DNA of 64,000 nt from Pseudomonas sp. FP2196 (GTDB taxonomy: Bacteria > Pseudomonadota > Gammaproteobacteria > Pseudomonadales > Pseudomonadaceae). Under the pieces are notes generated by a model that was not told where the DNA came from, did no database searches, and saw only the letters and a list, made by a program, of their open reading frames with translations. Numbering within the stretch: the stretch's first letter is position 1; every line of letters begins with the position of its first letter. Positions 8,128 through 17,573 of the stretch are shown piece by piece. Both the position numbers and the translations under genes were made by a program. The stretch covers positions 5,976,501 through 6,040,500 of the forward strand of contig NZ_CP117445.1 in the NCBI RefSeq assembly GCF_030687715.1, written 5' to 3'.

Positions 8128-8679
8128 TTAATCCCGGACCAGCGCCGAGTGCGACGCTTCGCCGCTGAGCGGTCGCTGCAGAGCGCCCCAGCCCAGGCGC
8201 AACAATTGATAAACGGCAAGAATCGACACCGCGACAAAGAACAACAGACTCCACTCCGGGACACTCAGATCGAACAGCGTCCAGGAAATTTCCGCGCAGT
8301 CTGCGCCACCGTTAGACATCCTTTGCAGCGCGCAGAGCCACGGAAAACCGCTGAACAGCGTCTCGGGCGCCGGTGAGCAATTCAACAGTTGCAGCACCGG
8401 ATCGCTTTGTATCAGCACCTGCCGCCAGGCCGCCGTGGTGCCGCCGAGGCTCGTCAGCAGCGCAAGCAACCAGTAAAGCGAAAGGCCGACACGTTTGGGT
8501 CCGTGGATCGCCGCCAGACCGCAGAATGCCGACAGCAACGTCAGGAACAGCCGCTGCACCAGGCAGAGACTGCACGGCGTAAGGCCGACAACGTATTCAA
8601 GATAATAGGAAGCTCCCAGGGCAAAGGCCCCCGCAGTGAAAGCCATGAAGAACAAGGAGCGTGAGCAGGCCAACGACAT
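8128..8679 (-). CDS. dsbB: Disulfide bond formation protein B
   Basis: The 183-residue inner-membrane protein has four hydrophobic segments. The first redox pair is C36-S-L-C39 just after helix 1-2, and the second periplasmic loop holds the other cysteines (LLNCSPAPETLF...WLCALQ). DsbB reoxidises DsbA and passes electrons to ubiquinone. The length fits the family. Pseudomonas carries two dsbB-like genes; this copy, beside algQ and hemY, corresponds to the one called dsbH in P. aeruginosa. Confidence 0.92.
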   Translation of the reverse strand: MSLACSRSLFFMAFTAGAFALGASYYLEYVVGLTPCSLCLVQRLFLTLLSAFCGLAAIHGPKRVGLSLYWLLALLTSLGGTTAAWRQVLIQSDPVLQLLNCSPAPETLFSGFPWLCALQRMSNGGADCAEISWTLFDLSVPEWSLLFFVAVSILAVYQLLRLGWGALQRPLSGEASHSALVRD

Positions 8680-8871
8680 GGCTTTTCCGTAACAGTAGAG
8701 ACAGATGGTTACGGTAGAGGAAAGCGTGTCAGCCTTTCAAGGCAAGGCCCTGCGGACAGTTCACCAGAGGTGTAGGGAAAACCCGACAGGTTCGAGAGGA
8801 ATCGGTGTAGCCCGTTGTAGGACTTTGCCCTTAGCACTCACTGAAGTTGAATTTGCGGCCACCAAAGGTAA

Positions 8872-8893
8872 GCGAGGGAGCAACCTCCCTCGC
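8872..8893. terminator. Hairpin downstream of hemY
   Basis: A nine-base perfect stem GCGAGGGAG / CTCCCTCGC with a four-base loop lies 5 bases beyond the hemY stop. On the minus strand it is not followed by a strong T run, so termination may be weak. Confidence 0.5.
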
Positions 8894-8897
8894 GACT

Positions 8898-10136
8898 TCA
8901 AACGTGAGCCGGAACCGGCAGCGGCGCGGCCAGCAGGCGCTCATCGAGCAGACCCAGACCCTCCTGAAACAACTGATTGCTGCGCTCGGTATCGCCCAGT
9001 TGCGCGAGCAAGCGCGCCAGTTCCGCACAGGCTTCCGGATTACGCTGCACGCGCAGGCTGCTTTCGAGGTAGTCCCGCGCCTTGCCCCACAGGCTGGCTT
9101 GCAGACACAGACGTCCCAACGTCAGGAGCAGGCTCGGATCGTGCGGATGATCTTTGAGCCAGCCTTCGGCGGTTTGCAGCTGGCGTGCCGGATCACTGCC
9201 GCGCACCAGACCATAAAGACGCGCCAGATGACTGTCGTACTTGCGCTTGAGCGCGGTGCGCAGCACCTCTTCCGCCTCGACCTGAGCACCCAGCTGACGC
9301 AACTGCTCGGCATAGGCCAACACCAGCGGCGGCTCCTGACGTTGCGCCGAGGTGAGCTGCTGCCATGCCCGGCTGAGCGACTGCAGGCCGACTGTGCCGT
9401 CCTCTTCGCGCTGTGCAGCCAGTGACAGGTTTTCACCCCAGGCACGACGCTCAAGCTCAGCCAGTTCGGCAGGTGGCAGGACTTTGTCCTTGCGCAATTC
9501 GGGCAACAAACGAATCACCGCCGACCATTCACCGCGCTGCTGATACAGACGCTGTAACTGGCGCAGTGTCTGCACATTATGGGGGTGACGCTCGTGCATG
9601 GCCTGCAGAGTCACTAGCGCGCCGTCGGTATCGCCACGGTCGGTCTGCAACTGGGCATGGCTCAAGGCAATCGCCAGTTCCGCCTGCGGCTGACGCTCCA
9701 GCGCCCGTTCGAGCAGACGATCGGATTCCTCGTAATTGCCTTGCTCGTTCGCCGCGCGGGCAGCGCCGAGGTAATACAGCAGCGGTTGGCGTTCGGCCTC
9801 TGCGGCTCGATATAGATGACGCTGGGCGCTGGCCCAACGACCTTCAGCCAAGTCCAGCTGACCATGTTCGATGGCCACCTGCACCCGGCGGCTGCGGTTG
9901 CGCCGTGACCATGGATTGACCACGCCGCTGGAGGCCATGACCAGCTCGACCAAAGCCTTGATGCCCCAGATCAGCAGCCACAGCACCGCGATCAGCGCCA
10001 GCGTCGCCCATAGGCTCGACTCGTAACGGAAGGACTTGTAAGCAACCAGCACGTACCCGGAATGCTCGGCAATCGCCAGGCCCAACGCCGCCGTCGCGGC
10101 GATCACCAGAAACACGATCACATAGAGGCGTTTCAT
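8898..10136 (-). CDS. hemY: HemY, TPR protein of haem biosynthesis
   Basis: The 412-residue protein has two N-terminal membrane segments (~5-25 and ~40-62, the latter LIAVLWLLIWGIKALVELVM) and a soluble part made of tetratricopeptide-like helices. This is the enterobacterial/pseudomonad HemY, not the unrelated protoporphyrinogen oxidase of Bacillus. It is thought to organise late tetrapyrrole enzymes at the membrane. Its start overlaps the hemX stop by four bases, placing it last in hemC-hemD-hemX-hemY. Confidence 0.92.
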   Translation of the reverse strand: MKRLYVIVFLVIAATAALGLAIAEHSGYVLVAYKSFRYESSLWATLALIAVLWLLIWGIKALVELVMASSGVVNPWSRRNRSRRVQVAIEHGQLDLAEGRWASAQRHLYRAAEAERQPLLYYLGAARAANEQGNYEESDRLLERALERQPQAELAIALSHAQLQTDRGDTDGALVTLQAMHERHPHNVQTLRQLQRLYQQRGEWSAVIRLLPELRKDKVLPPAELAELERRAWGENLSLAAQREEDGTVGLQSLSRAWQQLTSAQRQEPPLVLAYAEQLRQLGAQVEAEEVLRTALKRKYDSHLARLYGLVRGSDPARQLQTAEGWLKDHPHDPSLLLTLGRLCLQASLWGKARDYLESSLRVQRNPEACAELARLLAQLGDTERSNQLFQEGLGLLDERLLAAPLPVPAHV

Positions 10137-11275
10137 GGCGTGGCCTCCTGCGCGGTGTTGGCGGCAGGTCTGGCGAAAGGTTTCACCGACTCTTCGGCGT
10201 TAACGTTACGTCGTTCCAGATAGGCTTGAACCGCACTCAACGTGCCGGTCAAATCCGGGGTGTTGACGGTGACCGGTTCCTTGCTCAGCTCGCCGACTTG
10301 TTCCAGCATCACTTTGCTTTGCGGATTGTCCGGATTGAAATTGCCTTTCAGGACGTCGCGCGCCTCGGCCATTGCCTGGGTGTACACCGCCGCCTGACCA
10401 TTGAGGGCCGCCCACTGCGCCTGCTCCAGCGCCAGACTCAAGGCCAGACGCACTTGGCTCAGACTCTGTCCGGCCAACAGCGGCTTCACATTCTTGTCCG
10501 CGTTGAAATCGATACGAATGTAATGCGAGACCTGATCCCACCACTGCGCCCAGCGACTGGCGCCGTCACCATCGGCCGTCAGGCCGAGCAGCGACTCGCC
10601 GCGATCCTTGTATTCCGGCGCCAGCTCGGTGAGGTCAATGACCTGATCACGCAAGGCCCCCAGGCGCAGGAACAACCCGGTGCGATCCGGCTGCGCGGTG
10701 CTGCGCAGCGCGACCAGGGTTTTCGCCACTTGTTCACGTGCAGCGAACGAGCCGGGGTCGTTCTGTTCGCGAAGAATTTCGTCAGCACCTTGCACCAGGG
10801 CCTGGGCGCTGCTGATGTCCTGCAAGGCCGAAAGGCGCAGGCTTGCCAGTCGCAGCAAATGCTCGGCCTCGGCCAGACGCCAGTCCTTGCGGCTAGCGCC
10901 GAGGACGGTTTCCAGGCGCTGATTGAGGCGCTGTTGATCGCCCTGAAGCTGCGTCACCAGACGCTGGCGATCGGCGAGCTCGTCGGCCCCCGGCAACTGT
11001 GCGAGGCGCTCGGTCAGGCGCTGCTCGTTGAGCTTCAGGCTCTGCGCCTGATCGTTCAACGCCTGAACCTGACCCGACTGTTGCTGGGTATTGGTTTGCA
11101 GGTGACGCACCTGCCAGACACCCCAGCCACCGATCGCCACGCCGGCAGCGCCGAGCAACAGGGCGACAATGGCCAGTCCATTGCCTCGGCGCGGCTCTTT
11201 GGCCGGCGGTGGAGTTTCAACCTGAGCATCAATCACAGGTTGGACGTCATCTTTAGGCAAGGCTGTTTCGCTCAC
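10133..11275 (-). CDS. hemX: HemX (uroporphyrinogen-III C-methyltransferase family annotation)
   Basis: The 380-residue protein has a Pro-rich cytoplasmic N-terminus, one membrane helix (~33-53, LAIVALLLGAAGVAIGGWGV) and a long coiled-coil-rich part (WQVRHLQTNTQQQSGQVQAL onward) with Gln/Leu-rich helices. Although often labelled a methyltransferase, it lacks the SAM-binding motifs of CobA/CysG and is better seen as a structural partner of HemY/HemD; this is family knowledge. It lies 16 bases after hemD and overlaps hemY. Confidence 0.9.
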   Translation of the reverse strand: MSETALPKDDVQPVIDAQVETPPPAKEPRRGNGLAIVALLLGAAGVAIGGWGVWQVRHLQTNTQQQSGQVQALNDQAQSLKLNEQRLTERLAQLPGADELADRQRLVTQLQGDQQRLNQRLETVLGASRKDWRLAEAEHLLRLASLRLSALQDISSAQALVQGADEILREQNDPGSFAAREQVAKTLVALRSTAQPDRTGLFLRLGALRDQVIDLTELAPEYKDRGESLLGLTADGDGASRWAQWWDQVSHYIRIDFNADKNVKPLLAGQSLSQVRLALSLALEQAQWAALNGQAAVYTQAMAEARDVLKGNFNPDNPQSKVMLEQVGELSKEPVTVNTPDLTGTLSAVQAYLERRNVNAEESVKPFARPAANTAQEATP

Positions 11276-11291
11276 GTATCCATCCTTTGCA

Positions 11292-12059
11292 TTAGAAAAC
11301 GGGCACGGGTTGCTCCCGTAACGCCGTCAGCAAAGCCGCGGCACTCGCGCCGCGGCAATCCACAACTGTTTGGGCCCCGGCGGCACGTGCCTGCTCGGCG
11401 ACCCTCGGGCTTGGTACAAACAACGGCAACTGCGCAATCAAAGGCCAGGCATCGCCGGCCATCTGACGCAGGTGCTCGAAACCCTGTCCACTGCTGACCA
11501 CCAGCCCGTTCAAGCGTTCCGCTTCGATCCGCCGCGGCAATGTTTGCGGCGCATAAGCTGGCAGGTCACGTCGATACAATTCCAGATACTCGACACTAGC
11601 ACCAAGCTCACGCAGGCGCTCGGCGAGCAGCTCGCGACCGCCCTCCCCGCGCAGGATCAACACTTGCGCACCGGGCCGGGCCACCGCCTCACGCAGACGC
11701 GATAATCGCAGCAACGCCTCGCTGTCATCACCGTCGACCGGGAAGCTCACGTCAAGACCATGATCCTTGAGAATCTGCGCCGTCGCTGCACCGACACTGA
11801 ACCAAGGGTTCGCCAGTGACTGCGCGCCATGAGCCTTGAGCAGATCCACCGCAATGCGTGCCGCCGGTTTGCTCACCACGATCACCGCGCTGCAAACGGG
11901 CAACTGCGCAATCGCCTGGCTTATTCTGTCAGAGACCGGCAGCGGCGCGATTTCCAAAAGCGGCAGGCAACTGCTGAAAATCCCCTGCCCGGCCAACGTT
12001 TCGGCGAGCGCCGCACAGTCGTCCGCAGGGCGCGTCAACAGCAGGCGCCAACCGGTCAC
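11292..12059 (-). CDS. hemD: Uroporphyrinogen-III synthase
   Basis: This 255-residue enzyme cyclises hydroxymethylbilane with inversion of ring D to uroporphyrinogen III. It starts [22 protein letters not shown], as usual for HemD, and has the [10 protein letters not shown] segment in the second domain typical of this weakly conserved family. The start codon overlaps the end of hemC by four bases (ATGA), so the two consecutive enzymes are translationally coupled. Confidence 0.93.
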   Translation of the reverse strand: MTGWRLLLTRPADDCAALAETLAGQGIFSSCLPLLEIAPLPVSDRISQAIAQLPVCSAVIVVSKPAARIAVDLLKAHGAQSLANPWFSVGAATAQILKDHGLDVSFPVDGDDSEALLRLSRLREAVARPGAQVLILRGEGGRELLAERLRELGASVEYLELYRRDLPAYAPQTLPRRIEAERLNGLVVSSGQGFEHLRQMAGDAWPLIAQLPLFVPSPRVAEQARAAGAQTVVDCRGASAAALLTALREQPVPVF

Positions 12060-12997
12060 TCGTGGCCTGCCTCGCCGTAAACTGCCTTGAGAATTTCTTC
12101 AGCGCCCTGGCTGAGCAAATCTTCGGCAACCTTCACGCCCAGCGCATCGGCATCGGTGCGCGGAGCCCGGGCTTCGGCGCTGATCAGTCGGCCGCCACTC
12201 GGCTCGCCCACCAGACCACGCAGCCACAACTGCTCGCCTTCGAGTACGGCGTAGCAAGCGATTGGCACCTGGCAGCCGCCATTCAAATGCTTGTTGAGGG
12301 CGCGTTCAGCAGTGACGCGCGAGGACGTGTCCGCATGATGCAGAGGAGCCAGCAAGGCGTGGATTTCACTGTCGACGCTGCGGCATTCGATACCGACTGC
12401 GCCCTGGCCACCGGCCGGCAGGCTGTCATCGACGCTGATGGCCGAGGTGATACGGTCTTCGAAACCGAGACGGATCAGACCGGCTGCCGCAAGGATGATC
12501 GCGTCGTACTCGCCGGCATCGAGCTTGGCCAGACGGGTGTTGACATTGCCACGCAGGAAGCGGATTTCCAGATCCGGGCGGCGAGTCAGCAACTGCGCCT
12601 GACGACGCAGACTGGAGGTGCCGACGATGCTGCCGGCCGGCAATGCCTCAAGGCTTGGGTAGGCATTGGAAACGAAAGCATCACGCGGGTCTTCGCGCTC
12701 GCAGATGCAAAACAGGCCGAGGCCTTCGGGAAAGTCCATCGGCACGTCTTTCATCGAGTGGACGGCGATGTCGGCTTCGTTTTCCAGTAGCGCGGTTTCC
12801 AGTTCCTTGACGAACAGGCCCTTGCCACCAATCTTCGACAGCGGCGAATCGAGCAACTTGTCGCCGCGACTGACCATGGGCACCAGCGTCACCAGCAGAC
12901 CCGGATGGGCCGCCTCCAGACGGGCTTTGACGTATTCGGCCTGCCAGAGGGCCAGCGCACTTTTACGGGTGGCGATGCGGATTTCGCGAGAGGACAT
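12056..12997 (-). CDS. hemC: Hydroxymethylbilane synthase (porphobilinogen deaminase)
   Basis: The 313-residue enzyme polymerises four porphobilinogens. It starts [19 protein letters not shown] and holds the HSMKDVP motif (~81) and the dipyrromethane-cofactor cysteine in [13 protein letters not shown] (~240). It is first in the hemC-hemD-hemX-hemY operon, 138 bases downstream of algR on the same strand. In P. aeruginosa AlgR binds upstream of hemC, which may hold here too but is not visible directly. Confidence 0.96.
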   Translation of the reverse strand: MSSREIRIATRKSALALWQAEYVKARLEAAHPGLLVTLVPMVSRGDKLLDSPLSKIGGKGLFVKELETALLENEADIAVHSMKDVPMDFPEGLGLFCICEREDPRDAFVSNAYPSLEALPAGSIVGTSSLRRQAQLLTRRPDLEIRFLRGNVNTRLAKLDAGEYDAIILAAAGLIRLGFEDRITSAISVDDSLPAGGQGAVGIECRSVDSEIHALLAPLHHADTSSRVTAERALNKHLNGGCQVPIACYAVLEGEQLWLRGLVGEPSGGRLISAEARAPRTDADALGVKVAEDLLSQGAEEILKAVYGEAGHE

Positions 12998-13135
12998 GGA
13001 TCAATCCGTACTGAATAGATACGGCGGATAATAACAGCTCAGCCAAATCCACTTTGACTTGAATCAGAAACGGCGTGGCCTCCCTGGCCTGCAATGCCTG
13101 GTAACGAAAAGTGAAAGCCGCCCGCAATGGCCGGC

Positions 13136-13882
13136 TTAAAGGCCCTGCATCATTTTGCGCACACCCGCCACATGCCGGCGGCTGACAATCAGCGCGTCAC
13201 CATTGAGGCCTTTGAGGAACAGCTGGAAATGTCCCAGCGGCGTGCGTTGCAGACGTTCGATGCGGTCGCGGGCGACCAGCGCGTTGCGGTGGATGCGCAC
13301 GAAGCGTTCACCGAATTCGTCTTCCAGAGCCTTGAGCGGTTCGTCCAGCAGCACTTCGCCGGCTTCATGGCGCAAGGTCACGTATTTGTGGTCGGCAATG
13401 AAGTAGACCACCTGATCCAGCGGTATCAGTTCAATGCCTTTTCGGGTACGGGCGCTGATGTGACTGCGCGGGCCATTGCCGCTTTCGGCGGCGGGGCGGG
13501 TCAGGGCCGAGAGTTGCGTCCGATTGGGACGCTCAGCCCGTTTCAGGGCGTCATGCAGGTGTTCGGTTCGCACGGGTTTCACCACATAGCCCACGGCGCT
13601 GGCCTGCAGGGCTTCCACGGCAAATTCATCGGGACTGGTGCAAAACACCACGGCCGGTGGTGTTTCGCGCTCGCACAGACGGGCAGCGACCTGCAGGCCA
13701 TCCAGGCCCGGCATGCGAATATCGATAAGCACGATATCCGGTTTGTGGCTGTCGATCAGCACCAACGCCTCTTCGCCATTCGTGGCGCTGGGCTCCAGGA
13801 CTGTGTAACCCTCGAGCTCGCTCACCATTCGGCTGAGGCGCTCGCGAGCCAGTGGTTCGTCATCAACGATCAGGACATTCAT
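13136..13882 (-). CDS. algR: AlgR, LytTR-family response regulator
   Basis: The 248-residue regulator has a receiver domain (acidic pocket DDE at 7-9, phospho-acceptor Asp in IVLIDIRMPG near 54, Lys near 103) and a C-terminal LytTR DNA-binding domain (~140-245). AlgR governs alginate, twitching and virulence genes in P. aeruginosa. The start at 13882 gives MNVLIVDDEPLARERL; the open frame continues upstream but encodes the remnant kinase in another frame. Its ATG overlaps the stop of that kinase remnant (ATGA), the usual algZ-algR junction. Confidence 0.95.
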   Translation of the reverse strand: MNVLIVDDEPLARERLSRMVSELEGYTVLEPSATNGEEALVLIDSHKPDIVLIDIRMPGLDGLQVAARLCERETPPAVVFCTSPDEFAVEALQASAVGYVVKPVRTEHLHDALKRAERPNRTQLSALTRPAAESGNGPRSHISARTRKGIELIPLDQVVYFIADHKYVTLRHEAGEVLLDEPLKALEDEFGERFVRIHRNALVARDRIERLQRTPLGHFQLFLKGLNGDALIVSRRHVAGVRKMMQGL

Positions 13883-14022
13883 ATTGCGCTGGATTCCTGC
13901 GTGAGTCTCGCACAAGGATAGCGTAGACAGGTGAAGTGACGTCCGTCACCGCGATCCACGCTAAGACTAGCCCGAGCGCCAAAAAGTGCCGTACGTCGGC
14001 CAGCAATATTTGCCAGTGTCCG
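13879..14022 (-). pseudogene. algZ: 3' remnant of the sensor kinase gene algZ/fimS
   Basis: On the strand of algR, the last 47 codons before an ATGA junction with algR read like the C-terminal end of a HATPase domain: RTLANIAGRRTALFGARASL then SVDRGDGRHFTCLRYP, to the stop. The LANI..R...LFG..A pattern is what remains of the G2-box region seen in LytS/AlgZ-type kinases. A full algZ is about 350 codons, but the frame hits a stop at 14103, the stretch above 14022 has no kinase similarity I can see, and argH begins at 14353. The gene therefore seems deleted to a stub. Identity is inferred from position and the short match; no database search was possible. Confidence 0.6.
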
Positions 14023-14174
14023 GGTCGTACTGCTCGAAGCCCGCTGTTTCCTGCGCTTTGCGCGGTGTTTGTCCAAGGACAATCCACCCACCCCCTCTTC
14101 TTATAGTCGGGAGACAGACCTTTGCGTGATCTGACTTGCACCGACCCTTATGTCCAACTGTAGACGCTCGTCGG

Positions 14175-14204
14175 AACGATATTGCTCAATCGAAAAATAT
14201 CGTT
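14175..14204. promoter_or_regulatory. Nine-base dyad between algR and argH
   Basis: AACGATATT and AATATCGTT form a perfect inverted repeat with a 12-base spacer. It is about 150 bases ahead of argH and about 290 bases ahead of algR on the other strand. It may be a protein-binding site or an RNA hairpin; no known consensus was recognised. The rest of 14023-14352 shows no gene. Confidence 0.4.
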
Positions 14205-14352
14205 GCGCAAATTTCCGGGAGGACGCGCCGACTATGGATGACACGATGAGAAAAAAACGTATCGACCGGTGTCAGCGACAGGATTGGCAACCCTGTTATT
14301 ATCCGCGCCAGCGTTTCACGCCTTTTTTCTTCAAGCCGATACGAGCGAATTC

Positions 14353-15747
14353 ATGAGCACTGACAAGACCAATCAGTCCTGGGGCGGCCGCTTCAGTGAA
14401 CCCGTCGACGCCTTCGTCGCCCGCTTCACCGCCTCCGTCACTTTCGACCAGCGCCTGTATCGACACGACATCATGGGCTCGATCGCCCACGCCACCATGC
14501 TGGCCAAGGTCGGCGTGCTGACCGATGCCGAGCGCGACAGCATCATCGATGGCCTGAAGACCATTCAGGGCGAAATCGAGGCCGGCCAGTTCGACTGGCG
14601 CATTGACCTCGAAGACGTGCACATGAACATCGAAGCGCGCCTGACCGACCGCATCGGTGTCACCGGTAAAAAGCTGCACACCGGGCGTAGCCGTAACGAC
14701 CAGGTGGCCACCGATATCCGCCTGTGGCTGCGTGACGAGATCGACCTGATCCTGGCCGAGATCACCCGCCTGCAAAACGGCCTGCTGGAGCAAGCCGAGC
14801 GCGAAGCCGCGAGCATCATGCCGGGCTTCACTCACCTGCAAACTGCTCAGCCAGTGACCTTCGGGCATCACATGCTGGCCTGGTTCGAAATGCTCAGCCG
14901 CGACTACGAGCGTCTGGTCGACTGCCGCAAGCGCACCAACCGCATGCCGCTGGGCAGCGCTGCGCTGGCTGGCACCACCTACCCGATCGACCGCGAGTAC
15001 ACCGCACAACTGCTGGGCTTCGACGCCGTCGGCGGCAACTCGCTGGACAACGTTTCCGATCGCGACTTCGCCATCGAATTCTGCTCGGCCGCAAGCATCG
15101 CGATGATGCACTTGTCGCGTTTCTCCGAAGAGCTGGTGCTGTGGACCAGCGCGCAATTCCAGTTCATCGATCTGCCGGACCGTTTCTGCACCGGCAGCTC
15201 GATCATGCCGCAAAAGAAAAACCCTGACGTGCCAGAGTTGGTGCGCGGCAAGACCGGTCGCGTATTCGGCGCACTGATGGGCCTGCTGACGCTGATGAAA
15301 GGCCAGCCGCTGGCCTACAACAAGGACAACCAGGAAGACAAAGAGCCGCTGTTCGATGCCGCCGACACTCTGCGCGATTCGCTGCGTGCCTTTGCCGACA
15401 TGATCCCGGCGATCAAGCCGAAACACGCGATCATGCGTGAAGCGGCGCTGCGTGGCTTCTCCACCGCGACCGACCTGGCGGACTACCTGGTGCGCCGTGG
15501 CCTGCCGTTCCGTGATTGCCACGAAATCGTTGGCCATGCTGTGAAATATGGCGTCGACACCGGCAAGGACCTGGCAGAAATGAGCCTGGAAGAACTGCGT
15601 CAGTTCAGCGACCAGATCGAGCAGGACGTGTTTGCCGTGCTGACCCTGGAAGGTTCGGTGAATGCCCGTGACCACATCGGCGGCACTGCGCCGGCGCAGG
15701 TCAAGGCTGCGGTTGTGCGCGGTCAGGCGCTGATCGCCAGCCGCTAA
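14353..15747 (+). CDS. argH: Argininosuccinate lyase
   Basis: This 464-residue enzyme of the fumarase/aspartase superfamily splits argininosuccinate into arginine and fumarate, the last step of arginine synthesis. It begins [19 protein letters not shown] and has the HTGRSRNDQ motif and the superfamily signature [16 protein letters not shown] (~287). The open frame extends upstream, but the start at 14353 gives the normal family length. In related species argH is divergent from the algZ-algR pair; here the kinase between them is reduced to a stub. Confidence 0.97.
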   Translation: MSTDKTNQSWGGRFSEPVDAFVARFTASVTFDQRLYRHDIMGSIAHATMLAKVGVLTDAERDSIIDGLKTIQGEIEAGQFDWRIDLEDVHMNIEARLTDRIGVTGKKLHTGRSRNDQVATDIRLWLRDEIDLILAEITRLQNGLLEQAEREAASIMPGFTHLQTAQPVTFGHHMLAWFEMLSRDYERLVDCRKRTNRMPLGSAALAGTTYPIDREYTAQLLGFDAVGGNSLDNVSDRDFAIEFCSAASIAMMHLSRFSEELVLWTSAQFQFIDLPDRFCTGSSIMPQKKNPDVPELVRGKTGRVFGALMGLLTLMKGQPLAYNKDNQEDKEPLFDAADTLRDSLRAFADMIPAIKPKHAIMREAALRGFSTATDLADYLVRRGLPFRDCHEIVGHAVKYGVDTGKDLAEMSLEELRQFSDQIEQDVFAVLTLEGSVNARDHIGGTAPAQVKAAVVRGQALIASR

Positions 15748-15753
15748 AAAGCA

Positions 15754-15840
15754 TCGCTGGCAAGCCAGCTCCCACAGGGATTTTGATAGATCACAATTAT
15801 GTGATCGACACAAAACCTGTGGGAGCAGGCTTGCCAGCGA
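15754..15840. repeat. REP pair (REPIN), CTGGCAAGCC family
   Basis: Two inverted copies, TCGCTGGCAAGCCAGCTCCC and CTGTGGGAGCAGGCTTGCCA, enclose a short AT-rich centre that itself contains GATCACAATTATGTGATC. The element sits between the 3' ends of argH and the convergent glutathione transferase gene. Confidence 0.88.
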
Positions 15841-15868
15841 TTTACCAACTGCAAAACGCTAAAAAACC

Positions 15869-16528
15869 CTACTTCTTCGCAGCGATCATCGCCAAAAACG
15901 CCGGCATCGCCGCCTCTTTATCCGCTGCAATCTTCTGCACATGCGGATTCTGCTCAAACCGCTCCAGCAACGCTTTTGCCTCCGGCATCTCTGCCAGAAA
16001 ATCAATTCCGAACAGCTTCTGCCCAACCGCACAGGCCAGCGGCACGCTGTAGAGAAAGTACAGATCCGCGATGCTCAGACTGTCGCCTGCCACATACGGG
16101 GCGAATTTGCCGTGGCGACCCAGCGAAGCAAACCCCAGTAGCAACTCGGACTTGGTCTTTTCCTTGATTGCATCCGGCAAGGTCATGCCAAAAAACGCTT
16201 CGCCGTAACAGGCGCGGCCCGGCAGTTCGATATACAGCTCGATTTCCTTGGCGATGGACAATACCTGCGCACGCTCAGACGGGTCGCTCGGCAGCAGCGG
16301 CGTGCCTTTCTGGGTTTGCTCGAGGTATTCGAGGATGACCGCAGTTTCGTTGATGAAACCGGCATCGACGCCCAGCACCGGTACCTTGCCGCGCGGGCTG
16401 ATCGCCAGCGAATCCGGGGTCTGCGCCGGATAGAACGTGACCTCTTCGAACGGCAGGCCTTTTTCCAGTAGTGCCAGTTTGACCATGTTGTAGTAGTTGC
16501 TGACAGAGAATCCGTAGAGCTTGAGCAT
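15869..16528 (-). CDS. Glutathione S-transferase family protein
   Basis: The 219-residue protein has an N-terminal thioredoxin-fold domain (MLKLYGFSVSNYYNMVKLAL; PRGKVPVL with the cis-Pro near residue 49; ETAVILEYLEQ) and an all-helical C-terminal domain with DSLSIADLYFLYSV. It likely conjugates or reduces electrophilic compounds with glutathione; the substrate is unknown. ATG at 16528 is preferred over GTG at 16531 because GGAGG lies seven bases ahead of it. It converges on argH across a REP pair. Confidence 0.9.
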   Translation of the reverse strand: MLKLYGFSVSNYYNMVKLALLEKGLPFEEVTFYPAQTPDSLAISPRGKVPVLGVDAGFINETAVILEYLEQTQKGTPLLPSDPSERAQVLSIAKEIELYIELPGRACYGEAFFGMTLPDAIKEKTKSELLLGFASLGRHGKFAPYVAGDSLSIADLYFLYSVPLACAVGQKLFGIDFLAEMPEAKALLERFEQNPHVQKIAADKEAAMPAFLAMIAAKK

Positions 16529-16651
16529 CACATAGCCTCCGGGCCGTGCGGGGTGGGCGGTGTCTGTTTATAGATCGCCGAGGCGAATCCCGCCAGCAGC
16601 ATCACGCCGCTGAATGCGGGTAAACTGGCGCCTTTCCTTGAGGAGCCTGCC

Positions 16652-16942
16652 ATGAGCGAGCCGACAGACATCGACAACGACAATGACGAAGAAGAGTTCG
16701 CCGAGGCTACGTTGATCGAAGCCATCGAGAACCAGATCGAAAGCGACAACCCGCCAGCGGCTAAAGCCACGTTCAACAAGCTCACTCTGGTGGGTGTCGA
16801 GCGTGAAGATATCCTTAACCTGATGGCCCACGTGCTGGCGCACGAGATTGACGCCATGCTTGAGGAGGACCGTGCGTTTGATACCGAATGGTATGAAACC
16901 GCGTTGCGTGCGCTGCCTGAGTTGCCAGCAGAAAAGCGCTAA
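16652..16942 (+). CDS. Small acidic conserved protein, function unknown
   Basis: This 96-residue acidic protein (MSEPTDIDNDNDEEEFAEAT...) has a disordered Asp/Glu-rich start and a helical middle (ILNLMAHVLAHEIDAMLEE), then WYETALRALPELP. It resembles small uncharacterised proteins conserved among pseudomonads. A GAGGAG Shine-Dalgarno sequence precedes the start. No catalytic motif or membrane segment is visible. It is divergent from the glutathione transferase gene with 123 bases between. Confidence 0.7.
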   Translation: MSEPTDIDNDNDEEEFAEATLIEAIENQIESDNPPAAKATFNKLTLVGVEREDILNLMAHVLAHEIDAMLEEDRAFDTEWYETALRALPELPAEKR

Positions 16943-16955
16943 CCGCGCAGCTAAC

Positions 16956-16979
16956 TGTGGGAGCAGGTCTGCTCCCACA
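16956..16979. repeat. REP hairpin, GTGGGAGCAGG type
   Basis: TGTGGGAGCAG / CTGCTCCCACA forms a near-perfect hairpin shortly after the stop of the small acidic protein gene. It is a single unit of the family that occurs as a pair at 15754-15840, and it could act as a transcript end. Confidence 0.65.
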
Positions 16980-17134
16980 CAATTTGTCACCCATCCATCC
17001 GGCCTTCCGCCAGACCCTGACTACACTGGAGTCCGCCCCGAGACAAAAACCCTGACGCGCACACTGGACAGTCCGCGCCGGCAGGTTCACCTTAGGGGCG
17101 CTGTCGTCCAATTCCTAGAAAGTCTGGAGTCCTT

Positions 17135-17380
17135 ATGTCGCTTACCCCTGAGTTGGTTGCCGAACTGGAAGTCCTCGCACTCTTTCCCCTGGACAGTTCC
17201 CAGGAAGGTTTGAAAATTCATCAGACCGCTGCCCCGAAGCACATCGCTGCTGCCCAACGCCTCTTTGATAAAGAACTGACCGATCAGCCCGATGGCGGAT
17301 ATCTGACCAGCCTGGGTCGTGATGCTGCGCAAAATGTGCAAACCGTGCTGACGATCCTGAGAGAGCCAGAAACAGCCTGA
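17135..17380 (+). CDS. TIGR02647 family small protein
   Basis: The 81-residue protein starts MSLTPELVAELEVLALFPLDSSQEGLKI and contains HIAAAQRLFDKELTDQPDGGYLT...GRDAA, matching the small TIGR02647 family of gammaproteobacteria, whose role is not established. It is soluble and mostly helical. It stands alone between the small acidic protein gene and cyaA, all on the same strand, with 193 bases before cyaA that include a CTATCGCCTGGCGATAG dyad (17445-17461). Confidence 0.75.
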   Translation: MSLTPELVAELEVLALFPLDSSQEGLKIHQTAAPKHIAAAQRLFDKELTDQPDGGYLTSLGRDAAQNVQTVLTILREPETA

Positions 17381-17573
17381 TCCTTCCTGACTTCGCCCAC
17401 GGGAACCTCTGTCACGGGTTTTCCGCGGGCCCGTCCGGACGTCGACTATCGCCTGGCGATAGAAATCTGACGTCAAAAAACAAATTCAGCTTAAAACTCC
17501 CGCTGCGCAAAGGCTAAACTGCCTCCCATTCCGAGACCTCTACGTCCGAGCCTGCGAGCCGGTTTGAGCTGAC

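Noticed and set aside
16532..16651. Short minus-strand frame ahead of the glutathione transferase with a hydrophobic stretch (FSGVMLLAGFASAIY)
   Set aside because: It overlaps the start and promoter of the small acidic protein gene in antisense and has no convincing start.
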